Origin: Mercurialis annua
Taxonomy: Eukaryota; Streptophyta; Magnoliopsida; Malpighiales; Euphorbiaceae
Assembly (NCBI RefSeq): GCF_937616625.2
Contig: NC_065576.1
Span: 14,448,501-14,512,500, forward strand
DNA: 64,000 bases
Direction of reading: 5' to 3'
Part shown: piece by piece, positions 36,144 through 47,899 of the stretch
How the letters are laid out: the number at the start of each line of letters is the position of its first letter
Position numbering within the stretch: position 1 is the first letter of the stretch
The notes under the pieces: generated by a model
What the model was told of the DNA's origin: nothing
Database searches by the model: none
What the model saw: only the letters and a program-made list of their open reading frames with translations
Made by a program: the position numbers and the translations under genes

Positions 36144-38302
36144 ACTATAGACAACTCATTTCTGACAAGTATAAAAGGTTTAAGGGAATGAAACGTCTGA
36201 TGATGATTTTCAGATACACTCATCCGAGTCACGAGCTAGCGATCCTCTTGTTAAAATTCAAGTGGACTAGATCAATGTGTAGCTACAAACGTGAAGGGCT
36301 GGAGTGTAATTCCCGCAAATAACCCATAAAAATCCAAAGTGATTGTGGTAAAAGTTAAAAAATTTGACTAATTATAGTGCTTTAGAAGTTTATGGGCCAA
36401 TTTGTAAGTTTGACAAACGAAATTTCCCAAACAACCTCCGTGGTCTTGGAAGCCTTTTTCACACTTTCAGAGATCAAAATTATCTTTTTCCACCTTTTTC
36501 GTGGCATACTTTGATAATTCCAAAATTAATATTTGACTAACCAAAAATTAGAGTCTTAACCTAATCAAAATAATAACTAGGCCTACCTATATAAATAACC
36601 TTAACTCTAATTAGGAAAGTGGGCGCATTAATTAATTAGAAAAACCTTAGTTTACAAACACACAAAGAAAAAATTCCATCCACCACAACAGCAATTTTAA
36701 GCCACCATACGTCGATCAAACCAAGCTATTACGTTTTAATTCTTCAAGAACCAATTGTTTCACAGCGGCCTACACCGATTATGCATTTGTATCATTAGAA
36801 AACAATCCAGGACTAATAATGGTAATTTTTAGGACCCTAATCAGTCCCTATTTACATTTTTATTGTAAATTTATGCATCTATATCTAATTTTGATTCATT
36901 AACTATGCATGTTAAGAATTTTTAGTATTCTGGAGTAAATTGCCATGATTTACCATGATTGCTATTAATTTTACTTATAGACACATGTTTATATTGTTTA
37001 ATTGTTTTTACATATTATTTTGATTAATTAATGATTCCATAAACATAATCATTTTTTTATCGGTCATGAGTCATCAGTCCTTCCAGCCTCGTGTTCTTCG
37101 TCTTCAAGTTTTTCCAAATCCTTGATCTTCATCCTGAATCATCTTTTTTCTTTTCCAAGCTCGGAATCGGTCACCGATTGAACTATTGGCAATGTAATTA
37201 GTTGTAGGATTATTTTCTATGATTTTATGGGCTAGTTGCAGACAACATGTCTCTACCATGTCAGCAATGGCGCCATGTGGCATAATGTCATCAATGGCTC
37301 CATGGGTCATGATCCAGCCCATCAACTCGTATTAATATTTTCCGCTTTGTTCGGACTCGGAATCGTCCCCGGTTTGAACAAGGGTACTTCTATTTGGAAT
37401 CATACTATTCTGACAGAAAAATTACAGAAAACCGACAAACACTTTAGGATGAACGTTAAAAGTATCCTTAATTTGTATGTATATTATTTGTTTTTATGGA
37501 AATGTAAACAACATTTATTGCTTTTGAATATAGAATGTGAGCCGCTTCCTCCTTAAGTTTTGCTAAAGCAACTACATACCTCTGTTTGGAGTATCCTACT
37601 CAAATTTCATCCTAATTATCTTATTGTTGAATCAGTTGTATCAATGGAAAGAAAAATTCTAGTCGAGCCAGCATGTGCTTATACTATAGTATAGAAAATC
37701 TGTCCAGGTTAATTAGATAACCACATTAATCTAGTTTCAAAATAATCAAATCACATAAAAATTTTAGGGCTGCCATGAAAATTGTAAGTTGTGCTTGTAT
37801 AGGCATTCAAGACAGTAAAAGTAAAATCAATCTCACTTTTACATCCAGTTTAGACTTTATTCATATAATTGGAATAAAATCCACTTTTATATGTTATATG
37901 TTAGAAACCCCATATTTAGATGATTGTTTACGAATACTTGCTCTTTGTTCATCATATCGGTCCATATTGAGTCATGTGTTGGTCTTAAATGTAATGCATG
38001 TTTACATTTTCTGCACCTATTTTCCAGTATTTTATTTCCAGACATCGTGTTTTGATAAGATGATTTATTCTATCTGGGATATATACCTGATAAATTGATG
38101 AAGATTAATAAACCAAGTACACGAGTTAATTGTGTCCACGAACCCGAATCTTCCGGCCCGATACACGATCTTTTGTCCATAAGCGTGTGAGACGTCCAAT
38201 CGGTAGAAAAAAGTATTTTCTAGTCTAACAAGGTAGCCACTCCATTTTTTAAACCACAGAGTCTGCCATAAGTCTGAGTGAGCCCGCGTCTCTCCGCTCA
38301 CA
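36144..38302 (+). repeat. 3' LTR of the Tat/Ogre-like element
   Basis: Aligns with 24862-26551 from 'tatagacaactc' to the end 'gtctctccgctcaca'. It is about 470 bp longer, mostly because of extra sequence at roughly 37535-37700 and 37810-38190. The preceding purine tract marks the plus-strand primer site. Confidence 0.75.
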
Positions 38303-39060
38303 ACACGTATTGCATATTAAATTCCAACGTTTTAAAAATATTCCAAATAAAATTATAATCTTTCGTTTTTGGCACTAAGTAGCCTAAAAAGAGGACAAAA
38401 TTGTTGGAATACAAAATGAAAAAACGGAAAATTATTTGTTTTGCGACGTTTTGAACAATGTGATTAAATCGATGTAAAATTAAAACGTTATAATTTATTT
38501 TGTCAATACCCTTCAAAATAAAGATTAGCCATAAAAAAAGTTCATATTTATACTGTTGCAGCCAATTCTCATCAAAAGCTTTTAAAAATCATTGTTGTTA
38601 ACGTATTTTCGCTAAATACATTTTAGTTTTTGCTAACTATTTAATTTGAAGGTCTATTCATCTAAAAGACCAATTGTTTTTTTTTTCGATTTTAATCAAA
38701 AAATTAATTTCATCAATTGTTTTAATTTTGATAAATAATTTTCATCTGTAAAAAAATTAGGATTAGTTAAAAAGTCATTATTTTCATTATATGATGTCTT
38801 ATTTGGAAAGCTATATTTTTATTTTTTGATTAATTATAAAAACAAATATTATGAAAAAAAACTCTACACTTATATACTAATAAATACTTTTTATAATCTT
38901 TATATAAAATAAAGTTGACTTTTTAAAATAGGATATAAGAAATAGTATTAAACAAATTTTATAGTAGGTATTCAAATTGCCGCCTTTTTTTAACCAACCC
39001 ACATGAAATTGCAAGTTTCGTTTTCTTTAATATATAGCTACATGGTTGAATCGTAAAAAT
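38303..39060. other. Intergenic, upstream of the PLP gene
   Basis: AT-rich sequence with no recognised ORF or repeat, likely including the distal promoter of the gene that follows. Confidence 0.5.
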
Positions 39061-39178
39061 TTGACTGCTATAAATATACCCTTATCAACACTTGGAAAAA
39101 AAATTAATTATCCACCATCATCTTCATCTATAAATATTTTGCATTGTTTACTTCGATCTTTGTATTCTTTGTGGAAAA
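39061..39178 (+). promoter_or_regulatory. Core promoter / 5' UTR of the PLP gene
   Basis: Two TATA-like boxes, TATAAATA at 39069-39076 and 39129-39136, lie 110 and 50 bases before the ATG. The upstream one leaves room for a start site and a short 5' UTR, so it is the more likely TATA. The start site itself cannot be placed from sequence. Confidence 0.45.
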
Positions 39179-42100
39179 ATGGAGCTAGAACAACCCATCT
39201 CAAGAGACACCTCAGCTCTCCAAACCTATTCTTCAAGACTGAGTAACTCAACAACAACGACAAGAAGAGGTTCTAGAGCAGCCGTTGATCTTTGCTACGG
39301 ATCGGAATCGTTCGGGACGCTAGAGATAGGCGTGCCGAAGAGCATTTCGTCGGAGAAACGACTGGCTTGGCTACGGTCTCAGATCATTGGTGATGATATA
39401 GAGTTTGATTCTCCCTTTGGTAAACGAAGACTTACGTATGCTGATCATACTGCCTCTGGTCGTTCTCTTCATTACATAGAGAATTTTATCATCAATAATG
39501 TTCTTCCCTTTTATGGTAATTCTTCTTCTTTTTATCATTTTCTTTAATTTATTGTTCAATGAATGGCTATTTTCTTTCATTTTCACTTCTGGGGATTGTA
39601 TAGATAGCTTAAAAATACTTATTTCATATCTAGGAATAATAACCAAAAGTATTTCATTGTTGATTCTTTTATTTTATATTCTAAACTTTTGAAAACATTA
39701 ATTTTATCTTATTTTTTAGTTTCAGTTTTAATTATATCTATTTTTCAAATTGACATTTTTTCACGCTAAAATCTTTTATATTTGACATATAGTCTAGATA
39801 AATTCTTAATGTTAAAAAGTGCTAAAAATTGAACTTATGTGTCAAATATGAAAGATATTTGAACTTATGTGAAAAAAATTCAATTTAAAAGGAGTGGATA
39901 CAATTGAGATTGCAAATTAAAAAATTAAATAAAATTGACGGTTTAGAAAATTTGTGATATAAATAAAACAAATCAGAAAGATATAAGTAATTTTGAATTT
40001 AACTTTTATTTTTATGCTACTTTTTCAACCTCATTCTTTTTCGTCTAATAAAACAAAATTGAATTTGATACTCTCATATTTAAAAATATGTAACATCTTG
40101 TCAATAAAATTAGGGTTAATTTTATAAAAAACAAATTACGATTTTTACATCTAATTTCATGTTGAACATGATTTTAAAAAGTTGATATATAAATTTATGA
40201 CCTTTTATTTATTTTCAAATCTATCAACAAAATAAAATTCGGTATATTTTTTTTTGAAAAAAAAATAAAGAATTGTTTTAAAAATCGTATTTAAAATGAA
40301 ATTAGATATAAAAATCATGATTTTTTTATAAAATTAACCAAAAAAATTCGTGATAAATAGAAAATTTACTTCCAATCTATGTTATAGCAATGGATTTAGA
40401 CTTTAATGACAATTTAGGACCGACATAAACTTAAAAAAGTCTCAATAAACTCCCATACACATAAACAACTCATTTATAAATTAAAACATATTTACAATGT
40501 TGTGCAGGAAACAGTCACACAAGTGACAGTTACGTGGGGCATAGAACAACAAAAATGTTAGGTGAAGCAACCCAATACATAAAACGAACCCTAGGTGGCA
40601 CCGGAGAAGATGACGCAATCATGTTCTGCGGCTCAGGCTCAACCGCCGCTATCAAACGATTACAAGAGGTGATGGGCATAGCCGTGCCCTCAATTCTGAG
40701 AGAAAGGTTCGTTAAATGCCTGAGCGATGAGGAGAGGTGGCTGGTTTTTATTGGTCCACATGAGCATCATTCAAATATTTTGTCGTGGCGGCAGAGCTTG
40801 GCCGAGGTGATAGAGATTGGATTAGATGAGAATGGGTTGGTGGACATGGAAGGTCTGGAAAAGTTGCTGTGTTCTTATGGAAGTGGTAACCGCCCCATTT
40901 TGGGATCGTTTTCAGCTTGTAGTAATGTGACTGGAATTGAGAGTGATACTCGAGCGATTGCTCGGCTGCTTCATCGATATGGAGGATTTGTTTGTTTTGA
41001 TTTCGCCGCTAGGTAAATCCATTATTTTCTCTGCTATCTTTTCCTTTTTAAGTAGGGTTAATATCATAAAACAACTTTGCAAGGTTTTGCATTTTAATCA
41101 CGCCGTTTAAAAATCGTTATTTTCATACACTAACAAACAATTTTTTCCAAATTCATACACTGTTTAAAATTCCGGTATAAATTGCTGAGTTGACAATCGA
41201 ATAGCGACATGCCATAACGAATCAAATAATGACAAGTCAATAATTTTTACCGAATTTTTGAACGGTGATAGATTCGGAAAAAATTGATAGTTACTGTATG
41301 AAAATGACGATTTTTAAATGGCGTGATTAAAATGAGAAAATGAGTGAAGTTGGTGAACTTTTATTACATTGCCCATTTTAAATCAAAGTGTCTAATTTTA
41401 AATTCATTCCCTAAATTAAAACTATATGTTAATTGACTAAATCAAAGTGGCTAATTTTAAAAATACAGTAGTATCACTTTTGTCGTACCATGACTGATTT
41501 TATATGCTTCCTACCAACTTAATTAATATATCACTTTCCTAAGATATTGTAACTTCATTTATTATTAATTGAGAGTTTTTTGGTCATAATTGGTGTTATT
41601 ATCATAAAAACAGCGGACCTTACGTGGAGATAGACATGAGATCTGGCGAAATAGACGGCTATGATGCAATATTTTTAAGTCCACATAAGTTTCTTGGTGG
41701 ACCCGGATCCCCTGGAATTCTTCTAATGAGTAAAACTCTCTATCGCCTCAAGTCTTCTCCGCCGTCAACTTGTGGAGGTGGAACTGTTCATTATGTCAAC
41801 GGCTTTAATGAGAAGGTAAGACATTTAAGGGCTAAATTGTATATAATTAAAGTTTAAGGATATAAATATAATTGACTAAAGTTTGAAAATGTATCAGTCA
41901 ATACAGCAACAAATTCAAAAATAAGACATAAAACATATTTCAACATCTAATGTTAAAAATTAATTTTATTTATAAATATTGTTCGTTCATATATATATTT
42001 TGTTATTACAAATATACAGTATAATTAATTGTTACACAATATGTTAAAATGAAAATATTATAGTTTTGATGGAAGGAAAATAACAAGTTCATGAAAAGTT

Positions 42101-43452
42101 AATTATATTCATATTATAATATAAAATAAATAATTATATTTATATTTTTGCAGGATACGCTATATACTGATGACATAGAAGAGAGAGAAAATGGCGGAAC
42201 GCCTCAAATAATTCAAACAATCAGAGCATCACTAGCATTTTGGGTTAAAGAATACATCAGCTACAAGACTATTGAAGAAGAAGAAACTAATTACATATCC
42301 ATAGCATTACGAAGATTAAAGTCCAATAAAAACATTTGTATTCTAGGAAACACAAGTGCCAAACGACAAGCGATTTTGTCGTTTCTCGTATATTCGACTA
42401 CCAATGATGTTTCATCTTCTTCATCTTCTACGAAGGATGATCTTTACATGTGGGCAGAGAGCGGGAAGAATAGAGATAAGCCTCTGCATGGGGCGTTTGT
42501 TGCAGCATTGCTTAATGACTTGTTTGGTATTCAGTCCAGAGGTGGATGCGCTTGTGCTGGTCCTTATGGTCATGCTTTGCTTAACATCACTGAGCCTCAG
42601 TCCCTTGCTATACGATCTGCCATACACCAGGTTCATTTAATGCTTCTTTCCAAATTCCTTTTTTTTTTTCTTAACTAACTAATTTTTGAGTTGATAGACT
42701 ATATATTTAAGAGAAAAAGGTCAACCCGGCCTTCAATTTTGTATCTCGGGATCAAATAATATTTTTAATTTTTTAGTCAATTATGTTCAAAAAATTGTAT
42801 CTTGGGGTCAAATAAAATCACTTTAATTTATTAGATTCCAATTTTTTTGTTTCAGAATCAAATAAGTTATGCATTTGAGGTATATAAATTAGAGTTACTT
42901 GATCCCAAGACACAAGTTTAGAGATCTAACTGAATCAAAAAAATTATAAGTGACTTATTTGATCCCGAAACATAAGTTTGGGAGTCTAATTGATTAAAAC
43001 AGTTAAAAAATGACTTATTTAACTCCGAGATATAAATCTGAGTTTATACATATTAACTTATCGGGAATAATTGGTTGCAGGGATATTCAGGAATAAAGCC
43101 AGGATGGACAAGAATAAGCTTTCCATACTACATGTCAAGTGAAGAATTTGAGTTCATTCTCGCAGCAGTCGAATTCATAGCCATTTACGGCCAACGTTTT
43201 CTACCACTTTATCGTTTCAACTTCAATAATGGCAGCTGGACTTTGAAGAAGAAGGCGTTCAAGGACTTAGCACAGCACAAACACAACGGATTCAATGCAA
43301 TCGCTGCTAAAGATGGTGGACATATCATTATGAATAAGTTTGCATCATATCTCCGTACCGCCAAACACATTGCCAATTTGCTTCCTAAATTCCCCTCTAT
43401 GCGTACGCTTCCTCAAGATTTAGATCATAATCTTTTGTATTTTCGAGTTTAA
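39179..43452 (+). CDS. PLP-dependent class-V aminotransferase / cysteine-desulfurase-like protein, 5 exons
   Basis: Exons 39179-39515, 40508-41012, 41614-41815, 42154-42630 and 43081-43452 join in phase (all GT-AG) into 630 codons plus stop, with no internal stop. The start is the first ATG after the TATA boxes. Landmarks of the fold-type I class-V family: YADHTASG near the N-terminus, FYGNSHTSDSYVGHRTTKM at 111-129, GPHEHHSN at 195-202 (ring-stacking His), an Asp (277) in FDFAAS that would hold the PLP pyridine nitrogen, and SPHKFLGG with Lys306 as the probable Schiff-base lysine. A GGTP block is at 362-365, and RGGCACAGPYGH at 477-488 carries two Cys where cysteine desulfurases place the catalytic Cys. 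Likely a soluble enzyme acting on cysteine or a related amino acid; the actual substrate cannot be told. It resembles molybdenum-cofactor-sulfurase-like proteins but lacks a MOSC domain. Confidence 0.85.
41055..41374. mobile_element. Foldback MITE in intron 2 of the PLP gene
   Basis: Starts gggttaatatcataaaacaa and ends with the inverted counterpart 'cttttattacattgccc'. Inner matches include 'cattttaatcacgccgttta' against 'taaatggcgtgattaaaatg'. Same style as 11114-11422 and 20489-20805. No clear target duplication (ttttaagta versus attttaaat only partly alike). It adds ~320 bp to the intron without touching the splice sites. Confidence 0.7.
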
Positions 43453-43612
43453 TCTACTCCGACCGTTATGTAGTTCATGAGTTTACGATATGTTCTTTCT
43501 TTCTTTTTTATCATTTTTGTTGAGAGACCACTAGTTCAGGTTGATTTTGTGTTATTAGTGTAAAATATTTGTGTTTTGTTGTGTAGAAATAAAAATGTTT
43601 ATAGTTATTTAT
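43453..43612 (+). other. 3' UTR of the PLP gene
   Basis: Sequence from the stop to the transposon edge. An AATAAA-type signal (aaataaaaatg, about 43588) lies 25 bp before the Mutator-like element, so polyadenylation could occur before or within the insertion. Confidence 0.4.
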
Positions 43613-44181
43613 GGCTGATGGTTTGAAAAAACCTCCACCTTTTATTCCCTTTTTCATTTCATTCTGACGTTGTAAAATCGGCGATTATACTCAAATTCAT
43701 ACCTTTCGTTTTCAATTCCACCCTGACCTAAATTTTTTGACACCATAGCAGCCACGTCAGCCAATTTTGTTTACTCATAGGCTATTGTGTCATTTAAAAA
43801 ATTAAAAAAAATAATTATATTTTTATTTTTATTTAAAAGTGTAGAGATCTTTTTTGCCCTTTTTACATTTTGTTATCTCTTAATTATTGATTAATCCTAA
43901 TTAATCATAATTAACTATAACTAAAACCTAATTAAATTCTAATTTAAAATCCGAATTAAACCTAATCAATTAACCTAATAAAACCTAATTAACTCTAATT
44001 TAACCCTAATTATTCCTAACTAACCTAATTAACCTAATAAAATCAGCTAATTCATCTAGTATCATTTTCACTAGCTACTGCCGCAGTGAAGTTATCCTGC
44101 AATGATAGTCATTAATTAAGCTTGTAGATTTGGGAAGGTGGAGAATGGTTGAAATTAAGCTTCGATACAACCATCTGTAAC

Positions 44182-45360
44182 CTAAGTTGCACGGAAACGG
44201 AAACTGAAACGGAAACGGAAACGGCGAAACGGATTTTTCCAAAATATAGAAATCGGAAACGTGGGGGAAACATGTAAATAGTAAAAAATATAGGATATAT
44301 TTATAAATATTAAAAGTTATAAAATTATTAGAATATACTAGGGGTGGGCAAAAAAACTGGTCAAACCGATTAACCGAACCGAAACCGTAAAACCGAACCG
44401 GAAAATATGGTTAACCGGTCCAAGAGTTTAGGTTTAGATTTTGATTTTAAATTTTTACGGTTAATGGTTTAGGTTTAGGTTTTGCAGTTTTAAAAACCGC
44501 GGTTAACCGGTTAACCGATTTATAAATAATACTATATATTTTTATAAATTATATATATACATACATATGTTTTTAATTATTCAAATAAAAAAAAATTATA
44601 ATCTACACACATAAAAATTCTAAACACAAAAATATATTTAAAAATATTTTGTTTATCAATATATTTTTATTTTAGGAGTATATATATAAAATTTTATTTT
44701 TTTTAATAAAATATTTACCTAATTGAAATAGAAATATATAAAATTTATATTTATAATTAAATAGAATGGAAATTAAAGTTTAATTATTAGATTATATTTA
44801 AAATTTTATCTATAAATTGTATCTTTTTTATATCTAATTTTTTTAATGATTACATGGTTAAAAACCGCAAAACCAAAAAACCGAACCATTTTAAATGGTT
44901 AACCGATTTAATGGTTAACCGTTTAATATTTTAGGTTTAGGTTTTTAATTTTAAAAACCGAACTACTATGGACCGGTTTACATATGACCCTCGTGGACCG
45001 GTTAACCGGTCCATGCCCACCCCTAGAATATACAACAAATATAACATATCATTAAATTCCATAATAAAAAAGTCTATGATTTGAACATATAACAAATATT
45101 CCTATAACATATCAATATTCCATAATTATAAAGTCTATGGATGATTGATTAGATACTTAACGTTTTTTTAGGGTTTCCTTTAACTATTTAAGCTTTTTTT
45201 ATATATCGGAAACATGTTTCTTTTTAGGAAACGAGTTTCCAACTTTTAGTATTTACAGAAACGAGCCCGAAACGTTTCCGAAGAGTTTCTGAGAGTTTCG
45301 GAAACGGAAACGTTTCAGAAACGGGGAAACTCACCCTGCATAAAGTTTCCGTGCATCTAG
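44182..45360. mobile_element. hAT-like element (outer), with 8 bp TSD
   Basis: Ends ctaagttgcacggaaac and gtttccgtgcatctag are inverted repeats. The 8-mers tctgtaac (44174-44181) and actgtaac (45361-45368) match 7 of 8, as expected for hAT insertion. Subterminal sequence is rich in cggaaacg motifs. Another hAT-like element splits it; without it, it is ~490 bp and non-coding. Confidence 0.75.
44339..45025. mobile_element. hAT-like element (inner), perfect 8 bp TSD
   Basis: Begins TAGGGGTGGGCA and ends TGCCCACCCCTA (12 bp perfect inverted repeats, as in many plant hAT MITEs), with the 8-mer gaatatac exactly on both sides (44331-44338, 45026-45033). Subterminal 'gttaaccggt' and 'aaccgaaccg' motifs recur on both arms. 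Non-coding. Confidence 0.9.
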
Positions 45361-45511
45361 ACTGTAACTTAAAGAATGTTGTATAATTACTTTTATCACA
45401 TATATATGTAACTTAAAGCAGAGGATGATTGCTGCTACAAAATGAAATGAGGTAAAAGGAAAAGAATGTGGGTTTGTGGCTGTTGGGAGAAGGGAGAAGA
45501 GTGCATGTTTG

Positions 45512-45729
45512 CCCGCACGGGTTTGCTCAAGTGGTCTAACTCTCAGCCATCTGGTCGCGGGTTCGAACCCGGGCTATGCCTTTTTAATATGGAGTGGTTG
45601 AGATTGGATTGCTGGCCATTATAGCCCGGAATTACCAGGTATGTGGGCTTGCGGGCGGTCCACATCCCGCGGTTTGACAATGATATTGAGTTTTGGCTCA
45701 GTAGAGTGTGTCCTCATTAACAAAAAAAA
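45512..45729 (+). mobile_element. tRNA-derived SINE with 15 bp target duplication
   Basis: The 5' part has RNA polymerase III promoter boxes: an A-box-like ggtttgctcaagtgg (45520-45534) and a B box ggttcgaaccc (45560-45570), as in a tRNA with a variable arm. A non-tRNA body and a short A tract (about 45721-45730) follow. The 15-mer aagagtgcatgtttg flanks it exactly (45497-45511, 45730-45744). The tail cannot complete a tRNA acceptor stem, so it is a SINE, not a tRNA gene. Moved in trans by LINE machinery. Confidence 0.85.
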
Positions 45730-46265
45730 AAGAGTGCATGTTTGATGGTGTGGTGTTGTGGGCTGTGATTATTTTGATGGATTGATGGAGCTTCCATTGA
45801 TGGGTCATATTTTCTCATTCTTCTTCCGCTAGAGAGAGGACAGAGAACGGAGGAGATGAAAACGGAAAAGAGGACGCAACTGGAGTGGAAGTAGCGGTGG
45901 CAGTGGATATGGATTGGAGGCGGCGGCTACCTGCAGAGGTGGAATGAACCAATGGAGAAGAAGAAGAGAAATAGAGGTTGAAGATAACTGTAAAATGAGC
46001 TAAAAAGTCCCTAAATATTTAGGATTTTATGTTTTAGTATATGAATTTAAAATATGAAGATTTAAGGGTTTTTTGATATTGTGGTAGCATGTCAGCCGAT
46101 AAGGGAATTGGCTGACATGGCTATCATAGTGTCAAAAAATTTAAGTCAGGGTGTAATTGAAAACGAAAAGTGTGTATTTTGTATAACCTGCGATTTTACA
46201 ACGTCAGGGTGCAAACGGAAAGGGCTAAAAGGTGGAGGTTTTTCAGACCATTGGCCGTTATTTAT

Positions 46266-46671
46266 TCATTTAAATTAATTTTAAAATTAAAATATAAATA
46301 TATAGTATTTTTTTGGATAATTGCATAAATTGAGTGTAAATGCAATAAAAGCCAAACTACAGAAATTTGGATTAAGTCCAAACACAACTAAAAGAAGTCT
46401 AAAGCAAATCGACCAAAAATCAATTACAAAACATGAAGCAAACTCTGCACCAGCCTCCGACATCAAGCTGATGTGAAACTGGTGCACTGAACCGTAAGGT
46501 GAAGCTGATGTAAGCGTGCTTTCAGAAGTTATCTCTATTTTTAGAAGTCTTTGGGATCCTTTGGCGTGCAATCTTTCTAATTAATTTCTATTTAAGTACT
46601 GGTAGAGTCACCATAATTTTGAAAAAAATCTCTCTAGATTGGCTATCACTCAAAAAAAGCCTAATCATTAA
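46266..46671. other. No gene recognised
   Basis: Spacer between two transposons; the 94-residue minus-strand open frame here shows no family resemblance. Confidence 0.4.
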
Positions 46672-47579
46672 TGATGGAATAATATAAAATTTCACATGAT
46701 GGAATGAGACAAAACCTCACATGGACACTTTATACCAAAATCCCACATTGCTATTTTATAAAGAAGCTTACTCAACAAGTCTCTATATAAAGGCAAGCCA
46801 GCCCATTACTATAGCAAGTTAAGCTTTATTATCTTTTTAGTATAGTACTTTCCTATATTTTATGGAGATCAACACTGACGTAAGTTTCGGAGTGGATTTC
46901 GGACCAAAGGTCCAAAATCCTATTTGACCTTGTTTGTCTTATAGGACACTACTCGGAATTCACCTAAGTATAAAGTTTGTCACGAAGCGACCCGGAAGAC
47001 AAGACGATCTTGGACCAGATTCATCATTTGGCGCCGTCTGTGGGAACGACCAACTTTCCTATAAATAAATTCTTGATGTTCGGATTCGTTTAGAGATCTA
47101 CATCTTTCGGAAGTCTTCAACAAGCGGCAAGAGGTTTGTAGGTTTATTAGAGTACTTCCTTAAGTAAATCAGCCTATAGTAGCATAATGTAGGAGATACG
47201 CCCAACACATTAGATAATTAAATTAGGAAGTCTTTGCTAGCATATATATCCATGTATATTTTAAATGCTAGATTCTGGTATAGATGTATAAATATCATTT
47301 CATGTGAGACTAAAGATACATCCATATTGTAAAATGTTATTCACTTACGTTTTTACATCCAGTGATGGAATATCTTGTATGGATATACATACGCTCGATA
47401 AGCAAAACATAAATGCCCTGTACAATATGTATGGTATTCTCTTATTGGAATAAATGTTAGAGATGGACATCTTGAGCACCCCAAAATTATAATTCATGTT
47501 ATATTATGAGTTGTTTTTCACTTGATCTACTATAAAGCACAGGTCGACCAATCAGTTATTAAACCAAATTCAAGATAAT

Positions 47580-47735
47580 ATCAGCTACAAATGGGTAACG
47601 TCCCGCATACAAGAGACATTCAATGGAGAAAAAACAATTCTACAAACGGGCAACGTCCCGTATACAAGCGACATTCGACGATGAAATAGAAAAATTCTAC
47701 ACACGAGCAATGTCCCGTAATTTATTGAGAAACAT
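47580..47735. repeat. Three ~65 bp direct repeats in the LTR element interior
   Basis: 'gggcaacgtcccgyatacaag' occurs near 47589 and 47646, with a degraded third copy (gagcaatgtcccgta) near 47706. Confidence 0.8.
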
Positions 47736-47899
47736 TTCTCAAAGGTAGAAACTCCTCACTCAAGATTTGAGAACACACCTACAAAAGATCTGACACAAGA
47801 AATATTGTATGAAGACCGGATCTCTCAAATGATGAGATATCCTAACATAAAAAGAAATATAATGAGAAAGATTGGATCTTCGAAATAACAAGAGAGCCA

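Larger units (their letters stand above)
24862..38302 (+). mobile_element. Old Ty3/gypsy LTR retrotransposon (Tat/Ogre-like), 13.4 kb
   Basis: Two direct copies of one long sequence, 24862-26551 and 36144-38302, align over nearly their whole length (roughly 80% by eye). The first is followed at once by a PBS-like tggcgattgcattggggat (26553), and the second is preceded at once by a purine tract (aaagagggggaaaa, about 36131-36144). These four signals define LTRs, PBS and PPT of one element. The interior keeps a gag trace, an antisense PMD gene remnant and tandem repeats before the PPT, but no RT or integrase I could see. No target duplication is visible at the ends (ataca versus acacg), so the borders are eroded. 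Confidence 0.7.
43613..46256. mobile_element. Mutator-like non-autonomous element, 2.6 kb, perfect 9 bp TSD
   Basis: The left end (ggctgatggtttgaaaaaac, ctccacc) and complement of the right end (ggccaatggtctgaaaaacc) are inverted repeats continuing for ~190 bp, with the block 'ttttcaattccaccctgacc' against 'aagtcagggtgtaattgaaa' inside. The 9-mer gttatttat flanks both sides exactly (43604-43612, 46257-46265). No transposase was recognised. It carries a hAT pair and a SINE as later insertions and sits 160 bp after the PLP gene stop. Confidence 0.85.

Noticed and set aside
42356..42640. 94-residue plus-strand and 71-residue minus-strand frames inside exon 4 of the PLP gene
   Set aside because: Shadows of the exon in other frames; the exon reading frame carries the conserved motifs.
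45512..45600. tRNA gene
   Set aside because: A and B boxes are present but no acceptor-stem pairing closes the cloverleaf, and the sequence continues into a SINE body with an A tail and target duplication.
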